Shown: piece after piece, positions 26,414 through 34,518 of the stretch
Position numbering within the stretch: position 1 is the first letter of the stretch
Layout of the letters: every line of letters begins with the position of its first letter
DNA from: JAWVFM01 sp963841455
GTDB lineage: Bacteria; Actinomycetota; Thermoleophilia; Solirubrobacterales; 70-9
Direction of reading: 5' to 3'
Length of the DNA: 64,000 bases
Assembly (NCBI GenBank): GCA_963841455.1
Contig: CAWJCU010000014.1
Span: 25,001-89,000 of the forward strand
Position numbers and translations under genes: made by a program
The notes under the pieces: model-generated
What the model saw: only the letters and a program-made list of their open reading frames with translations
What the model was told of the DNA's origin: nothing
Database searches by the model: none

Positions 26414-26440
26414 GAAGTTGCGCAAGGACTGCGCAACTTC
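26414..26440. promoter_or_regulatory. Perfect 11-bp palindrome between the two MerR-type genes
   Basis: GAAGTTGCGCA-AGGAC-TGCGCAACTTC. It could be an operator for one of the two MerR-type proteins or a terminator for the upstream 26516-27376 gene. There is no T tract. Further TGCGCA half-sites follow at about 26453-26466, which slightly favours an operator. Confidence 0.5.
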
Positions 26441-26515
26441 GGAGGCCCTAGGGTGCGCAGAATGCGCGGGTCGGCGCGGTTTGGCCGGGTTCTTGCAGGG
26501 TTGTGAGGGGCGGCT

Positions 26516-27376
26516 CTAGACCGCGTCGAGCTCGACGGCGGCTGGTGCCTCTCCGGGCGCTGTCAGCTCGCCGAGAGCAGCGATCGCCTCGGCCGGACCG
26601 TCGCCGAGGGAGGGGATCCCGCCGCTGCCGCTAACGAGACGAGCCGCGCGGTAGGAGCCGATGCGAGCGCCCGGGGCGCCCGCGAGGACCCGCCGCAGCG
26701 GGTTGCCCACGACGTCGAGGCTCGCTGCGCTGCCGCAGATGACCACGGCGGTCGGCCGCAGCGCGCGAACCGCGTTCGCGAAGCGGGCTGCGGGAAGATC
26801 GACGGAGAGCAGGAGGACGCGCATGCCGGCGCGGCGGCAGAAGAGCTCGAGGGCCTGGACGTAGACGCCCTCGACCCCGAGTGGCGAGCCCGAGTCGAGA
26901 AGGAGCGCCCCTTCCGGACGGGTTGCCGCGGGGGAGAGGCGGCGCGCAGCGTGCAGCCAGCCGATCGCCCAGCGGCAGGCATGCTCGAGCTCGGCCTCGC
27001 GGCCGGCCCTCGCCGCCGCGAGCTCGAGGGCGGGGAGGAGGAGCTCGTCGACGCTTCGCTCGACCGAGCGCAGGGCCGTCGACTCCTCGAGCTCGCGGTC
27101 CGCGGCGACCTCGTCGAAGCTGTCGAAGGCGCGAAGCAGGCGTGTGGGGGAGGCGGGGCCGCGCCCCCGCGTGCGGACGATCGCCACCGCCGAGGAGATG
27201 TTCCCGGTTTCGCCGAGCGCCTCGCGGAGCGCCTCGATCTCCGACAGCTCGTACTGGCGATGGTTCCCCTCCGTGCGGCGCGGGTGCGGGAACCCGAGGC
27301 GTCGCTCCCAGGTGCGCAGGGTGCTCGGGCTCACCCCGAGAAGCTCTGCGGCAGCGCTTGTTCGAATTCCGCTCAT
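26516..27376 (-). CDS. MerR-family regulator with a B12-binding-like C-terminal domain
   Basis: 286 aa from the ATG at 27376. N-terminal MerR helix-turn-helix (TSAAAELLGVSPSTLRTWERR, PHPRRTEGNHRQYELSEIEAL). The C-terminal 190 aa follow the CarH/LitR arrangement: a helical bundle, then a Rossmann-like part (ALELFCRRAGMRVLLLSVDLPAARFANAVRALRPTAVVI). The cobalamin-ligating His expected in the ExxH-type loop is replaced (DSGSPLGVEG), so light or B12 sensing is doubtful; it may sense another ligand or act constitutively. Confidence 0.75.
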   Translation of the reverse strand: MSGIRTSAAAELLGVSPSTLRTWERRLGFPHPRRTEGNHRQYELSEIEALREALGETGNISSAVAIVRTRGRGPASPTRLLRAFDSFDEVAADRELEESTALRSVERSVDELLLPALELAAARAGREAELEHACRWAIGWLHAARRLSPAATRPEGALLLDSGSPLGVEGVYVQALELFCRRAGMRVLLLSVDLPAARFANAVRALRPTAVVICGSAASLDVVGNPLRRVLAGAPGARIGSYRAARLVSGSGGIPSLGDGPAEAIAALGELTAPGEAPAAVELDAV

Positions 27377-27462
27377 GAATCGCGTGGGAGGGAGGCGCGT
27401 CCGGCGCCGGCCGGGCAATCGAAGCAGCTTTTCGCCGCTTTGTGGTGCTTTCCCCGCGGCTG

Positions 27463-28425
27463 CTAGCGGTCTTGCAGCCACGCCGGGCGGGCGCCGTCGG
27501 CGATCACCACCGACTCCCCGGCCGCCTTCGCCGCGTAGCTCGCCTCCTCGGCGCGGGCGAGCAGCGTCTCCGAATCGCGGCCGTGCTCGGGGCAGGACGC
27601 GACGCCGACGGCGATGTCGACGCGGGGCCCGTCGGACCCCTGTGCGCCCTCGACGAGCCCGACCAGCCGCTCGGCGACGGGTAACGCCGGGATCGGCCCC
27701 TGGTGCGGCAGCAGCAGGCACAGCTCGTCGTCCTCGAGCCGGAACGCGCGGTCGACGGCGCGCACCTGGCGCGAGACGACCCCGGCGACGGCGGCGAGCA
27801 TGCGGTCGCCGGCGCGACGGCCGTACGCCTCGTTGATCCGTCCGAGCCCGTCGATGTCCACGAGGAGGACGCTGAAGGGGGTGCCGTAGCGGCGTTCTGC
27901 GGCGATCATCGCTCGCATCCACTCATCGAGCTCGGCCGAGCCGGGAAGGCCGGTCAGCCGGTCGCGGGCCGCCTCGCCCGCCAGCTCGGTGACCAGATCG
28001 GAGGTCAGCGTCGCGTGGATGCCTCCGAAGATCTCGGCGAGTCGGCGCGCGGATGCGGCGAGCTCGTCCGAGTCCTCGGGGCCGAGGTTGTCGCGAAGGG
28101 CGGCGATCAGCAGGGCGTGCAGCGCCGCGAGGTCGCGCGGGAGCAGCGACGCCGCGTCCTCGGTCGTTCGTCGCAGGCGGCGAAGACCGGCGGCGCGCGC
28201 AGCGTGGCTCGGGTCGACCCCTGCCACCCGGGCGAGCTCGGCGTCGCCGAGCGCTCGCAGAATGTCGCCGATCAACCGCGGAGCCTCGCGCGCGAGCAGG
28301 CCGACCTCGATGCGCTCGACCTCCTCGAGCGGGGTCCGCTCGATCAGGTCGACGAGCCACGCCTTCGCGAGGTCATCGCGGTCCCGCTGGATGCGGGCGA
28401 TCGCCGACGTCTGCTCCTCGGGCAA
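27463..28425 (-). CDS. Degenerate GGDEF-domain protein
   Basis: 320 aa, TTG start at 28425. The N-terminal 160 aa are all-helical with no recognised sensor. The C-terminal domain has RDRLTGLPGSAELDEWM and LLVDIDGLGRINEAYG, clear GGDEF landmarks, but the active-site signature reads LEDDEL instead of GGDEF. The two Gly that hold the GTP phosphates are gone, so cyclase activity is unlikely; a c-di-GMP or GTP receptor, or a pure interaction role, is more plausible. It diverges from the SpoIIE-type phosphatase gene. Confidence 0.82.
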   Translation of the reverse strand: MPEEQTSAIARIQRDRDDLAKAWLVDLIERTPLEEVERIEVGLLAREAPRLIGDILRALGDAELARVAGVDPSHAARAAGLRRLRRTTEDAASLLPRDLAALHALLIAALRDNLGPEDSDELAASARRLAEIFGGIHATLTSDLVTELAGEAARDRLTGLPGSAELDEWMRAMIAAERRYGTPFSVLLVDIDGLGRINEAYGRRAGDRMLAAVAGVVSRQVRAVDRAFRLEDDELCLLLPHQGPIPALPVAERLVGLVEGAQGSDGPRVDIAVGVASCPEHGRDSETLLARAEEASYAAKAAGESVVIADGARPAWLQDR

Positions 28426-28487
28426 GGCCAGCCAAAAGTTAGTCCGAGCGTCGGTCGGCGAGCCCTCGACATCTACACTCGCCCACG

Positions 28488-29705
28488 GTGGAAGGAGAGG
28501 ATCCGAGCTCGAGGGCGGAGGAGGCGGGCGGTCCCGCGCGCGGCGTCGGCGGCGATGAGCTCATCGGCGCGACCCTGGAGGGCCTGCGCAGGGCGGCGAT
28601 CGAGGTCGAGCAGATCGCCACGGCGGCCGAGACGCTCCAGCGCGCGCTGCTCCCCGCCGACCTGGCGGTCGTTCCGGGACTCAGCTTCGCGGGTCGCTAC
28701 ATCGCGTCCGGGGAGGAGACCCAGGTCGGTGGCGACTGGTACGACGTGATGGCGCTGCGCGACGGCAAGGCCGGTATCGCTATCGGCGACGTCGTCGGCC
28801 ACGGGATCCACGCCGCCAGCCGGATGGCGAGGCTTCAGAGCGCGGTCAGGGCCTTTGCGCTCGAGGGGCTGCGCCCGGGCCTGGTGCTGGAGAGGACGAG
28901 CTGGTTCGCCTTCGAGGACGAGCGCCCGACCATGGCGACGATGCTTTACGCGGTGCTCGACCCCGACTCCGGCACCCTCCGCGCCGCGAGCGCTGCGCAT
29001 CCGCCGCCGCTCATCATCGATCCCTCCGGGGATGCGACCTTCGCCGAGGGGCCGCGGGGCAGCCCGCTCGGCGCCAGGCAGTACCCGACCTACGAGGAGA
29101 GCGTGGTGGCCGTCGAGCCCGGGTCGGCGATCGTCCTCTACACCGACGGCCTGGTCGAGCGGCCCGGCGTGTCGCTGGACGAGGGCCTCGGTCGCCTTCG
29201 CGACATCGCGGGCTCCCTTCCACCCGGTCCGGAGGCCCTCTGCGAGGAGATCGTAGAGGCCTCCCTCGCCGGCGGGCGGCCGCGGGACGACGTCGCCGTG
29301 CTGGTCGCGCGGCTCGACCTGCCGCTCGCCGAGCGGCTGGAGCTCGGCGTCGAAGCCGACCCGCAATCGCTCGCCCGCGTACGGCGCTCGCTCGCCCGCT
29401 GGCTCCGCGAGGTCGGAGTTGACGGCAGCGACGCTTACGAGCTCATCGTTGCGTGCGGCGAGGCGTGCGCGAACGCCGTCGCCCACGCCTATCCCGTGGG
29501 CCGCGCCCACTTCGAGGTGGAGGCCGGCCGCGACGCAGGCGCGATCGAGATCATCGTTCGCGACTACGGCAGCTGGCGCGAGCCCAGCAGCCCGCACTCG
29601 CGCGGCCTGCGGCTGATGGAGCAGCTGGCCGATTCGGTCGAGATCGACCGCTCGGCGAGCGGCACAACGGTCAAGATCCGCAAGCGCGTGGGGGCGACTG
29701 CATGA
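28488..29705 (+). CDS. SpoIIE/RsbU-type PP2C phosphatase fused to an RsbW-like ATPase
   Basis: 405 aa, GTG start. Residues about 45-270 are a PP2C-like SpoIIE domain with metal motifs GGDWYDV, IGDVVGHG, LYTDGLVE and RDDVAVLVA. Residues about 285-400 are a GHKL ATPase (VACGEACANAVAHAY N-box, RDYGSWREPS, HSRGLRLMEQLAD), as in anti-sigma kinases. Phosphatase and kinase activities toward a STAS protein are thus on one chain; the STAS partner is the next gene, overlapping by ATGA. Role: partner-switching control of a sigma factor or other target. Confidence 0.88.
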   Translation: MEGEDPSSRAEEAGGPARGVGGDELIGATLEGLRRAAIEVEQIATAAETLQRALLPADLAVVPGLSFAGRYIASGEETQVGGDWYDVMALRDGKAGIAIGDVVGHGIHAASRMARLQSAVRAFALEGLRPGLVLERTSWFAFEDERPTMATMLYAVLDPDSGTLRAASAAHPPPLIIDPSGDATFAEGPRGSPLGARQYPTYEESVVAVEPGSAIVLYTDGLVERPGVSLDEGLGRLRDIAGSLPPGPEALCEEIVEASLAGGRPRDDVAVLVARLDLPLAERLELGVEADPQSLARVRRSLARWLREVGVDGSDAYELIVACGEACANAVAHAYPVGRAHFEVEAGRDAGAIEIIVRDYGSWREPSSPHSRGLRLMEQLADSVEIDRSASGTTVKIRKRVGATA

Positions 29706-30073
29706 GGAGCCGGCTCGCCGACCTCGACGTCGAGTCGCTCGACGGGATCGTCATCGCCCGCATCTCGGGCGAGATCGACTCCTCCAACGCGGGCGACCTG
29801 CGCATGGCGTTGCTGGAGGGGCTCTCGAACTCGGTCGTGGGCATGGTCCTCGACCTGACCGACGCGACCTATGTCGACAGCACCGGCATCGCGCTCTGTT
29901 TCGAGCTCGCGCGGGGGCTCGAGGCACGCCGCCAGGCGCTCCGGCTCGTCGTCGCCGCGGACGGGCCCGTTCGCCGCGTTCTCGAGCTCTGCGCGATCGG
30001 CACCGTGGCGCCCGTCGTGGAGAACGCGGCCGCCGCGATCGCGGCCCTTCGTTCGGGGCCTTCCAGCACGTAA
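29702..30073 (+). CDS. STAS-domain anti-sigma factor antagonist
   Basis: 123 aa, ATG overlapping the stop of the phosphatase/kinase gene. The STAS fold is complete: VIARISGEIDSSNAGDLRMAL, then VLDLTDATYVDSTGIAL with the phosphorylatable Ser in DSTGI. Substrate of the upstream kinase/phosphatase by adjacency. Its TAA stop is also the first base triplet of a 61-nt repeated hairpin element. Confidence 0.9.
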   Translation: MRSRLADLDVESLDGIVIARISGEIDSSNAGDLRMALLEGLSNSVVGMVLDLTDATYVDSTGIALCFELARGLEARRQALRLVVAADGPVRRVLELCAIGTVAPVVENAAAAIAALRSGPSST

Positions 30074-30131
30074 GTTGCGGCCGCCTTCGGCGGTCTTACA
30101 TGCTGCTTTCGGAGCTATCGCTCCTCACCGG
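30071..30131 (+). repeat. Dispersed two-hairpin element, copy A
   Basis: Begins at the TAA of the STAS gene. First hairpin CCGCC-TTC-GGCGG, spacer CTTACATGCTGCTTTC, second hairpin GGAGC-TATC-GCTCC, then TCACCGG. Copy B at 55907-55966 has the same spacer and ends but compensatory changes in both stems (GCGCC/GGCGC and GGGGC/GCCCC). That covariation indicates a conserved RNA structure, most simply a terminator family. Confidence 0.65.
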
Positions 30132-30142
30132 CTCACCTGCGC

Positions 30143-31004
30143 TCAGCCTCCGGTGGTGGCGGTCCAGGAGACCTTGAACCGCTCGAGCGCGGTCGCCAGT
30201 CGGGGCGCGGCGCCGTTGTGGCCGGCCGCGAGGACCTCGGCGAGGCGCGTCGCGAACGCCTGCGCGAGGAGGAGCTCGCCCCGTCCGGCGGGGCGGCTCG
30301 CGCGAACGGCGAAGCACATGATGCCCACGAGCCGCCCGGCGGCCATCGGGGCGACGACTGCGGTGCGGCCGGTGCGATGCCTCCGCGGCCGGCTGGTCGA
30401 GGAGCACGAGCTGCGCCCGGCGCTCGAGCGCTGCGCGGCCGATCGGCCCCTCTCCGAGCGCCAGGACCTCGGGGGCGGCCGCGAGAGCGGTTCCGGTCCC
30501 CCCGCTCGAAGCCGTGCGGCGAAGCGTCATTCCGTCTTCGTCGGCGAGATAGACGCTCGCCGCGTCCACCTCGTGCAGGTCGACGAGGCCGTCGACGATG
30601 CCCTGGAGGTCCGCCGCCTTCGCCGGGGCGTCGGGGACGGCCGCGAAGGCGGCGGTGGGGGCGCCGAGGCGGGCCCTCGCCGGATTCGGGACCGGGGGCC
30701 CGGCCTCAGGCTCGGCGTTCGCGTCGGAGATCTCGTTTCGCTGAAGCGCGAGGGCCACCGCCTGCGAGCGGGTCGATGCCCCGAGCTTCGCCATGGCGTT
30801 GCGCACGTGCGTGCGGACGGTCTCGGGGGAGAGCACGAGCTGACCTGCGATGTCGGCGCCGCTCAGGCCGGTCGCCAGGAGGCCGAGGATCTCGCTCTCC
30901 CTCGCGGTCAACGAGGCGTCGCGGCGGCGCCCTCCGGCGGACCCGCTTGCCCTGCTGGGCGGGGTGACGGGAGAAGCGTATTCCGGGTTGCCGGTCGAGG
31001 TCAA
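30143..31004 (-). CDS. LuxR-type regulator with C-terminal GAF domain, one frame break near 30380
   Basis: Starts at TTG 31004 (LTSTGNPEYASP). N-terminal LuxR helix-turn-helix (LTARESEILGLLATGLSGADIA, SPETVRTHVRNAMAKLGASTR) with no receiver domain, then a GAF-like sensor (LHEVDAASVYLADEDGMTLRRTA). The end of the GAF is in another frame (TAVVAPMAAGRLVGIMCFAVR...LAQAFATRLAEVLAAG). About 287 aa when joined. It shares its DNA-binding domain style with the small LuxR protein at 33003. Confidence 0.75.
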
Positions 31005-31294
31005 TGAGACGCCTTTCTGCGGGTTGAGTCCCTGTCGCCCCGGGGTCCCACCCGTGGCCGATGCCAAGGTACCACTACTCGCTTTGCGGTAATGCAAATC
31101 CCCTATCGACCGTATTTCAGGCGCCTGTAGCTTGACTCGGGGAACTAATGGCCTTTTAGTACGCCCGTCCGAGAAAACCGGGGCGGCGAGAAATGCTCTT
31201 CCAACCGTCCCGCAAGAGTGCCGTCGCATCTTGCACGGCAATGGGGGTGATTGGCATCTACCCGACGGAAACCAGGCGAAGCGATCGCGCGTCC
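31005..31294. promoter_or_regulatory. Divergent regulatory region with a sigma70-like promoter at 31133-31161
   Basis: Plus strand: TTGACT (31133-31138), 17 bp, TTTAGT (31156-31161). Transcription from there gives a leader of about 125 nt before the ATG at 31295. The leader contains CGCCCGT...ACCGGGGCG and GGCATCTACCC...ACCAGGCG-like complementary patches but matches no riboswitch I know. An in-frame ATG at 31193 would use this leader as coding sequence instead. The minus-strand promoter of the LuxR-GAF gene must also lie here, but I cannot pick it out. Confidence 0.5.
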
Positions 31295-31582
31295 ATGCGG
31301 CGTGGCTCGCTCCGCAAGCGAAATCGAGTCCTTGCGCTCGTGGCCGCCGGAGTGCTCGCGGCCCCGGCGACGGCGGTGGCGTCGAGTCCGGCCGACGCGC
31401 AGTACGCGTCCGGCCCGAGCGCGCAGATCGGCGGCGGCGCACCGCGAGCAGTGAGTACGGGCGGAGGCGGATCCCTGCCGTTCACGGGCTTCGACGCCGG
31501 CCTTCTGGCGGCGATCGGGGGTGGACTGCTCGTCGGAGGGACGATCCTTCACCGCAGGCAGCGCCAACGGGAGCACGCCTAG
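31295..31582 (+). CDS. LPFTG-tailed secreted protein (sortase substrate candidate)
   Basis: 95 aa from the ATG at 31295. A signal peptide (RVLALVAAGVLAAPATAVASS) is followed by a short low-complexity segment (SPADAQYASGPSAQIGGGAP). The tail is the standard cell-wall sorting layout: LPFTGFD, a hydrophobic helix (AGLLAAIGGGLLVGGTIL), then HRRQRQREHA. The mature secreted part would be only about 40 residues. Stop codon abuts the GTG of the sugar transferase, so the two are probably co-translated. Confidence 0.75.
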   Translation: MRRGSLRKRNRVLALVAAGVLAAPATAVASSPADAQYASGPSAQIGGGAPRAVSTGGGGSLPFTGFDAGLLAAIGGGLLVGGTILHRRQRQREHA

Positions 31583-33022
31583 GTGTCACCGCGGACCCCG
31601 GCGACCTCCGCCGTCTCGTCGGCGGGCCTGCCGGCGCTGAAGGCGCAACGGCTGGTCGACCTGATCGCGCTTCGGATTGCACCGGCGTTGGCCGGCGCTC
31701 TTATCGCCTGGTCGCATTTCGGGTCCATCGGTATGGCGGCGATCGTCCTCGTCTCCCTTGTGCTGGCTGGGAGGATGGTCGAGCGATCCCGCCTTCCCTT
31801 GCATTTGATCTCGGGTGCTCGAGTCGTCCTCGCGGCGTCCGGACCGGTTCTCGGGGCGGCGTTCGCGTGGCTAATTTTCCTCGCCGCCGGCGAGGCCGAG
31901 TCGTTTCGCGATTTCGCTCCTGTCGTCATCGGCGCGTGGCTCCTGCTCGCCCTGGGCGCCTGGGTGAAGGTCCGTGCCGCGGAGCATATGGGCGCCCGCG
32001 TGGCCGTAATCGGCTCGGCGGGCTTCGCGCGGGATCTCGCCACTGAGCTGGAAGCCGCCGACGTCGGCGGCTACTCGGTGGTGGGTTGGATCGGTCAGGA
32101 CGCACCGCATGCGGGCAACACGTCGATCGGCCGCCTGTCATCGACCGCCGACATGCGCGAGGCCGTCCTTCGCTATGGCATCGATCTCTTGGTGGTCGCT
32201 CCCCCGGCGTCGGCTCGCGCCGATACCGAGCGTGAGTCCTATGAGGTGGCGGCCGGTGCGTGTCTCGATCTGCCCGTGCGCCTGATCGACGCGAATCAGC
32301 TCTACGAGGAGCTCCTGGGTCACGTTCCGCTCGGGACGATCGACGCCGCCTGGTTCCGCTACATCATGCACCCGCGCTTTACGACCACGCCGGGCGCGCT
32401 CGGACGTGCGTTCGACGTCGTCGTCGGATCGCTCATGGCCGTGGTGGCGGCTCCCATCCTTGCCATCGCTGCGGTTGCGATCAAGCTTGAGGATGGAGGC
32501 ACCGTCCTCTATCGCCAGCGCCGCCTCGGCGAGTACGGCGAGCCGTTCGACATCATCAAGTTGCGGACCATGCGCATGGACGCGGAGGCCGATGGCGAGC
32601 CGCGGTGGTCGCAAACGGGCGACGAGCGCGTCACCGCGGTTGGCAGGGTGCTGCGGCGCACCCATATCGACGAGCTTCCTCAGCTGTGGAACGTCGTTCG
32701 GGGACAGATGACGCTGGTCGGGCCTCGCCCGGAACGGCCCGAGATTGCCGTCGACCTCGAGAAGCGGTTCCTCCACTATCGCCGCCGCAGCCTGGTCAAG
32801 CCCGGGCTCACCGGCTGGGCGCAGGTCCGCTGTGGCTACGCGGGCTCGGAATCCGGCACGGCCTGGAAGCTGTGCCACGACCTCTTCTACGTCAAGCACC
32901 GCTCTTTCCTGGTGGACGTGCTGATCCTGATCCAGACGGGCTTCGAGGCCACCCGCGATGCGCATCGGGCGCTGCGGGCACCGCGACGGCGGTTCATCGT
33001 CGATGGGCAGCGTGGTGTCTGA
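31583..33022 (+). CDS. Polyprenyl-phosphate sugar phosphotransferase (WbaP/EpsL-like)
   Basis: 479 aa, GTG directly after the preceding stop. Four N-terminal membrane segments, a CoA-binding-like Rossmann domain (ARVAVIGSAGFARDLATELE), a fifth helix, and the C-terminal bacterial sugar transferase domain: RAFDVVVGS, LYRQRRLGEYGEPFDIIKLRTM, RRTHIDELPQLWNV, MTLVGPRPERPE and VKPGLTGWAQV. It transfers a sugar-1-phosphate to undecaprenyl phosphate, the first committed step of an exopolysaccharide or O-antigen-like unit. It supplies the priming enzyme the first cluster lacks. Confidence 0.92.
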   Translation: MSPRTPATSAVSSAGLPALKAQRLVDLIALRIAPALAGALIAWSHFGSIGMAAIVLVSLVLAGRMVERSRLPLHLISGARVVLAASGPVLGAAFAWLIFLAAGEAESFRDFAPVVIGAWLLLALGAWVKVRAAEHMGARVAVIGSAGFARDLATELEAADVGGYSVVGWIGQDAPHAGNTSIGRLSSTADMREAVLRYGIDLLVVAPPASARADTERESYEVAAGACLDLPVRLIDANQLYEELLGHVPLGTIDAAWFRYIMHPRFTTTPGALGRAFDVVVGSLMAVVAAPILAIAAVAIKLEDGGTVLYRQRRLGEYGEPFDIIKLRTMRMDAEADGEPRWSQTGDERVTAVGRVLRRTHIDELPQLWNVVRGQMTLVGPRPERPEIAVDLEKRFLHYRRRSLVKPGLTGWAQVRCGYAGSESGTAWKLCHDLFYVKHRSFLVDVLILIQTGFEATRDAHRALRAPRRRFIVDGQRGV

Positions 33023-33314
33023 GGAGCCCCGCTACGTGGCCGGCGGCGTCGGGGCCCTCGTTGACGAGGCGAGCTCGGATGCGGGCGCGGCGCGCGCCCT
33101 CCCGGCCGCACCTCGCCGCCCGACGTCGCGCGAACGCGAGATCCTCGCCCTGCTGGCGACCGGTGCGACCGACAACGAGATCGCCGACATACTCGCGCTC
33201 TCGCCGGCCACGGTCCAGACCCACGTCCGCAACGCGAAGACGAAGCTCGGTGCCCGCACGCGCGCGCAGGCCGTCGCCCTTGCGATCGCCCACGGCATGA
33301 TCGTCCCGCGTTAG
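33003..33314 (+). CDS. Small LuxR-type DNA-binding protein
   Basis: 103 aa; ATG 33003 overlaps the end of the sugar transferase by 20 bp, suggesting coupling. A disordered N-terminal 40 aa is followed by the GerE/LuxR helix-turn-helix (TSREREILALLATGATDNEIADIL, SPATVQTHVRNAKTKLGARTRAQ). No receiver or ligand domain. It may regulate the polysaccharide operon it sits in. The IS110-family element begins just downstream. Confidence 0.82.
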   Translation: MGSVVSEEPRYVAGGVGALVDEASSDAGAARALPAAPRRPTSREREILALLATGATDNEIADILALSPATVQTHVRNAKTKLGARTRAQAVALAIAHGMIVPR

Positions 33315-33336
33315 CCGAGACCGGAGAGAGCGCCCC

Positions 33337-33465
33337 GCTAGACCCTATGTCCCGGTGAACGTCCGACCGGGGCAATAGCCATAGGTCGGCACCCGGCAAG
33401 AAGCGGGTGAACAAGTGCGCCGCAGCTAGACCCTGCGGCGCGACCCAACTCCATAGGAGGGCGCC
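33337..33465 (+). ncRNA. Candidate bridge RNA region of the IS110-family element
   Basis: The non-coding left end before the transposase folds into three stem-loops: GACCCTATG/CATAGGTC with inner CCGGT/ACCGG (33341-33387); CACCCG/CGGGTG (33390-33409); and GCGCCGCAG/CTGCGGCGC (33417-33441) with loop CTAGACC. The loop sequence, as GCTAGACCCT (33425-33434), repeats exactly at 33337-33346 at the presumed element edge. IS110-group elements encode bridge RNAs in this position whose loops pair with donor and target DNA; assignment here is inference. Confidence 0.5.
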
Positions 33466-33468
33466 GAC

Positions 33469-34518
33469 ATGGCGAAGGCTAGGACCCTGGTGGGTCTGGA
33501 CGTGCATGCCGCGAAGGTTGTCGCGGCGATCCTCGACTCAGAGACCGGTGAGCTGCGCTTCCAGCGCCTCGGCGGCGAGTCGCGGCCCGTGGGCGATCTC
33601 TGCAGCTCGCTCGAGGCACCAGTGCGGGCGAGCTATGAGGCCGGACCAACCGGCTATGGCCTCGCCCGGGCGCTCAACGCCGCCGGCATCGAGTGCGTAG
33701 TCGCAGCACCGGGCAAGATCCCCCGCGGGGCGACCGACAAGCTGAAGACCGACCGCCGCGACGCCGAGCATCTGGTCCGCCTCTTGCTCGCCGGAAAGCT
33801 GCACCCGGTCCGGGTGCCCGGGCCGCCCGAGGAGGCGCTTCGCGACCTGGTCAGAGCCCGCGAGGACATTCGCCAGGACCTGATGCGAGCCCGCCACCGG
33901 CTCTCGAAGCTCCTGCTTCGCCACGAGGTTCGCTTCGACGGCCGCGCCTGGACCGAGCGCCATCGCGCCTGGCTGGCGAAGGTCGAACTATCCGAGGCCC
34001 CCGCCCAGGCGACCTTGCTCGACTATCGCGGAGCAGTCGAGGCGCTGATCCATCGAAAGGGAGAGCTCGAGCGCCAGATCACGGCGGCGATCCCCGACTG
34101 CCCCTGGGCGCGCGAGGTCGGGCGGCTGCGCTGCTTGCGCGGCGTCGACACCCTGACCGCGATCGGCCTCTGCTCGGAGATCGGCGACTTCGAGCGCTTC
34201 GCCAAGGCGGGGCAGTTGATGAGCTATCTCGGTCTGGTTCCTTCCGAGCACTCCTCGGGCGAGAGCAGGCGCTTGGGCTCGATCACCCGCTCGGGCTCTC
34301 GCCACGCAAGACGGCTGCTGGTCGAAGCCGCCTGGCACTATCGAAACCGACCGCGAATCGGACCCGAGCTCGGGCGCCGCCAGCAGGGCCAGCCCGCCGA
34401 GGTGATCGCGATCAGCTGGTCGACCCAGCGGCGCCTTCACCGCACCTGGTCGCGAATGCAGCAGCGCAACAAGCGCCGGACCCTGATCGCGAGGGTCACG
34501 TCGGTAGAAGTGGTGTAA
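33469..34518 (+). CDS. IS110-family transposase, 3' end replaced by IS256-family element
   Basis: 349 aa with RBS TAGGAGG upstream. N-terminal RuvC-like DEDD domain (LVGLDVHAAKVVAAI, YEAGPTGYGLARAL, KTDRRDAEHLVRLL) and C-terminal Transposase_20 domain (LRCLRGVDTLTAIGL, GQLMSYLGLVPSEHSSGESR, ITRSGSRHARRLLVEAAW). The usual last 20-40 residues are missing: the frame runs into the left inverted repeat of the IS256-family element at about 34495 and ends RVTSVEVV. Probably inactive or impaired. Confidence 0.9.
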   Translation: MAKARTLVGLDVHAAKVVAAILDSETGELRFQRLGGESRPVGDLCSSLEAPVRASYEAGPTGYGLARALNAAGIECVVAAPGKIPRGATDKLKTDRRDAEHLVRLLLAGKLHPVRVPGPPEEALRDLVRAREDIRQDLMRARHRLSKLLLRHEVRFDGRAWTERHRAWLAKVELSEAPAQATLLDYRGAVEALIHRKGELERQITAAIPDCPWAREVGRLRCLRGVDTLTAIGLCSEIGDFERFAKAGQLMSYLGLVPSEHSSGESRRLGSITRSGSRHARRLLVEAAWHYRNRPRIGPELGRRQQGQPAEVIAISWSTQRRLHRTWSRMQQRNKRRTLIARVTSVEVV

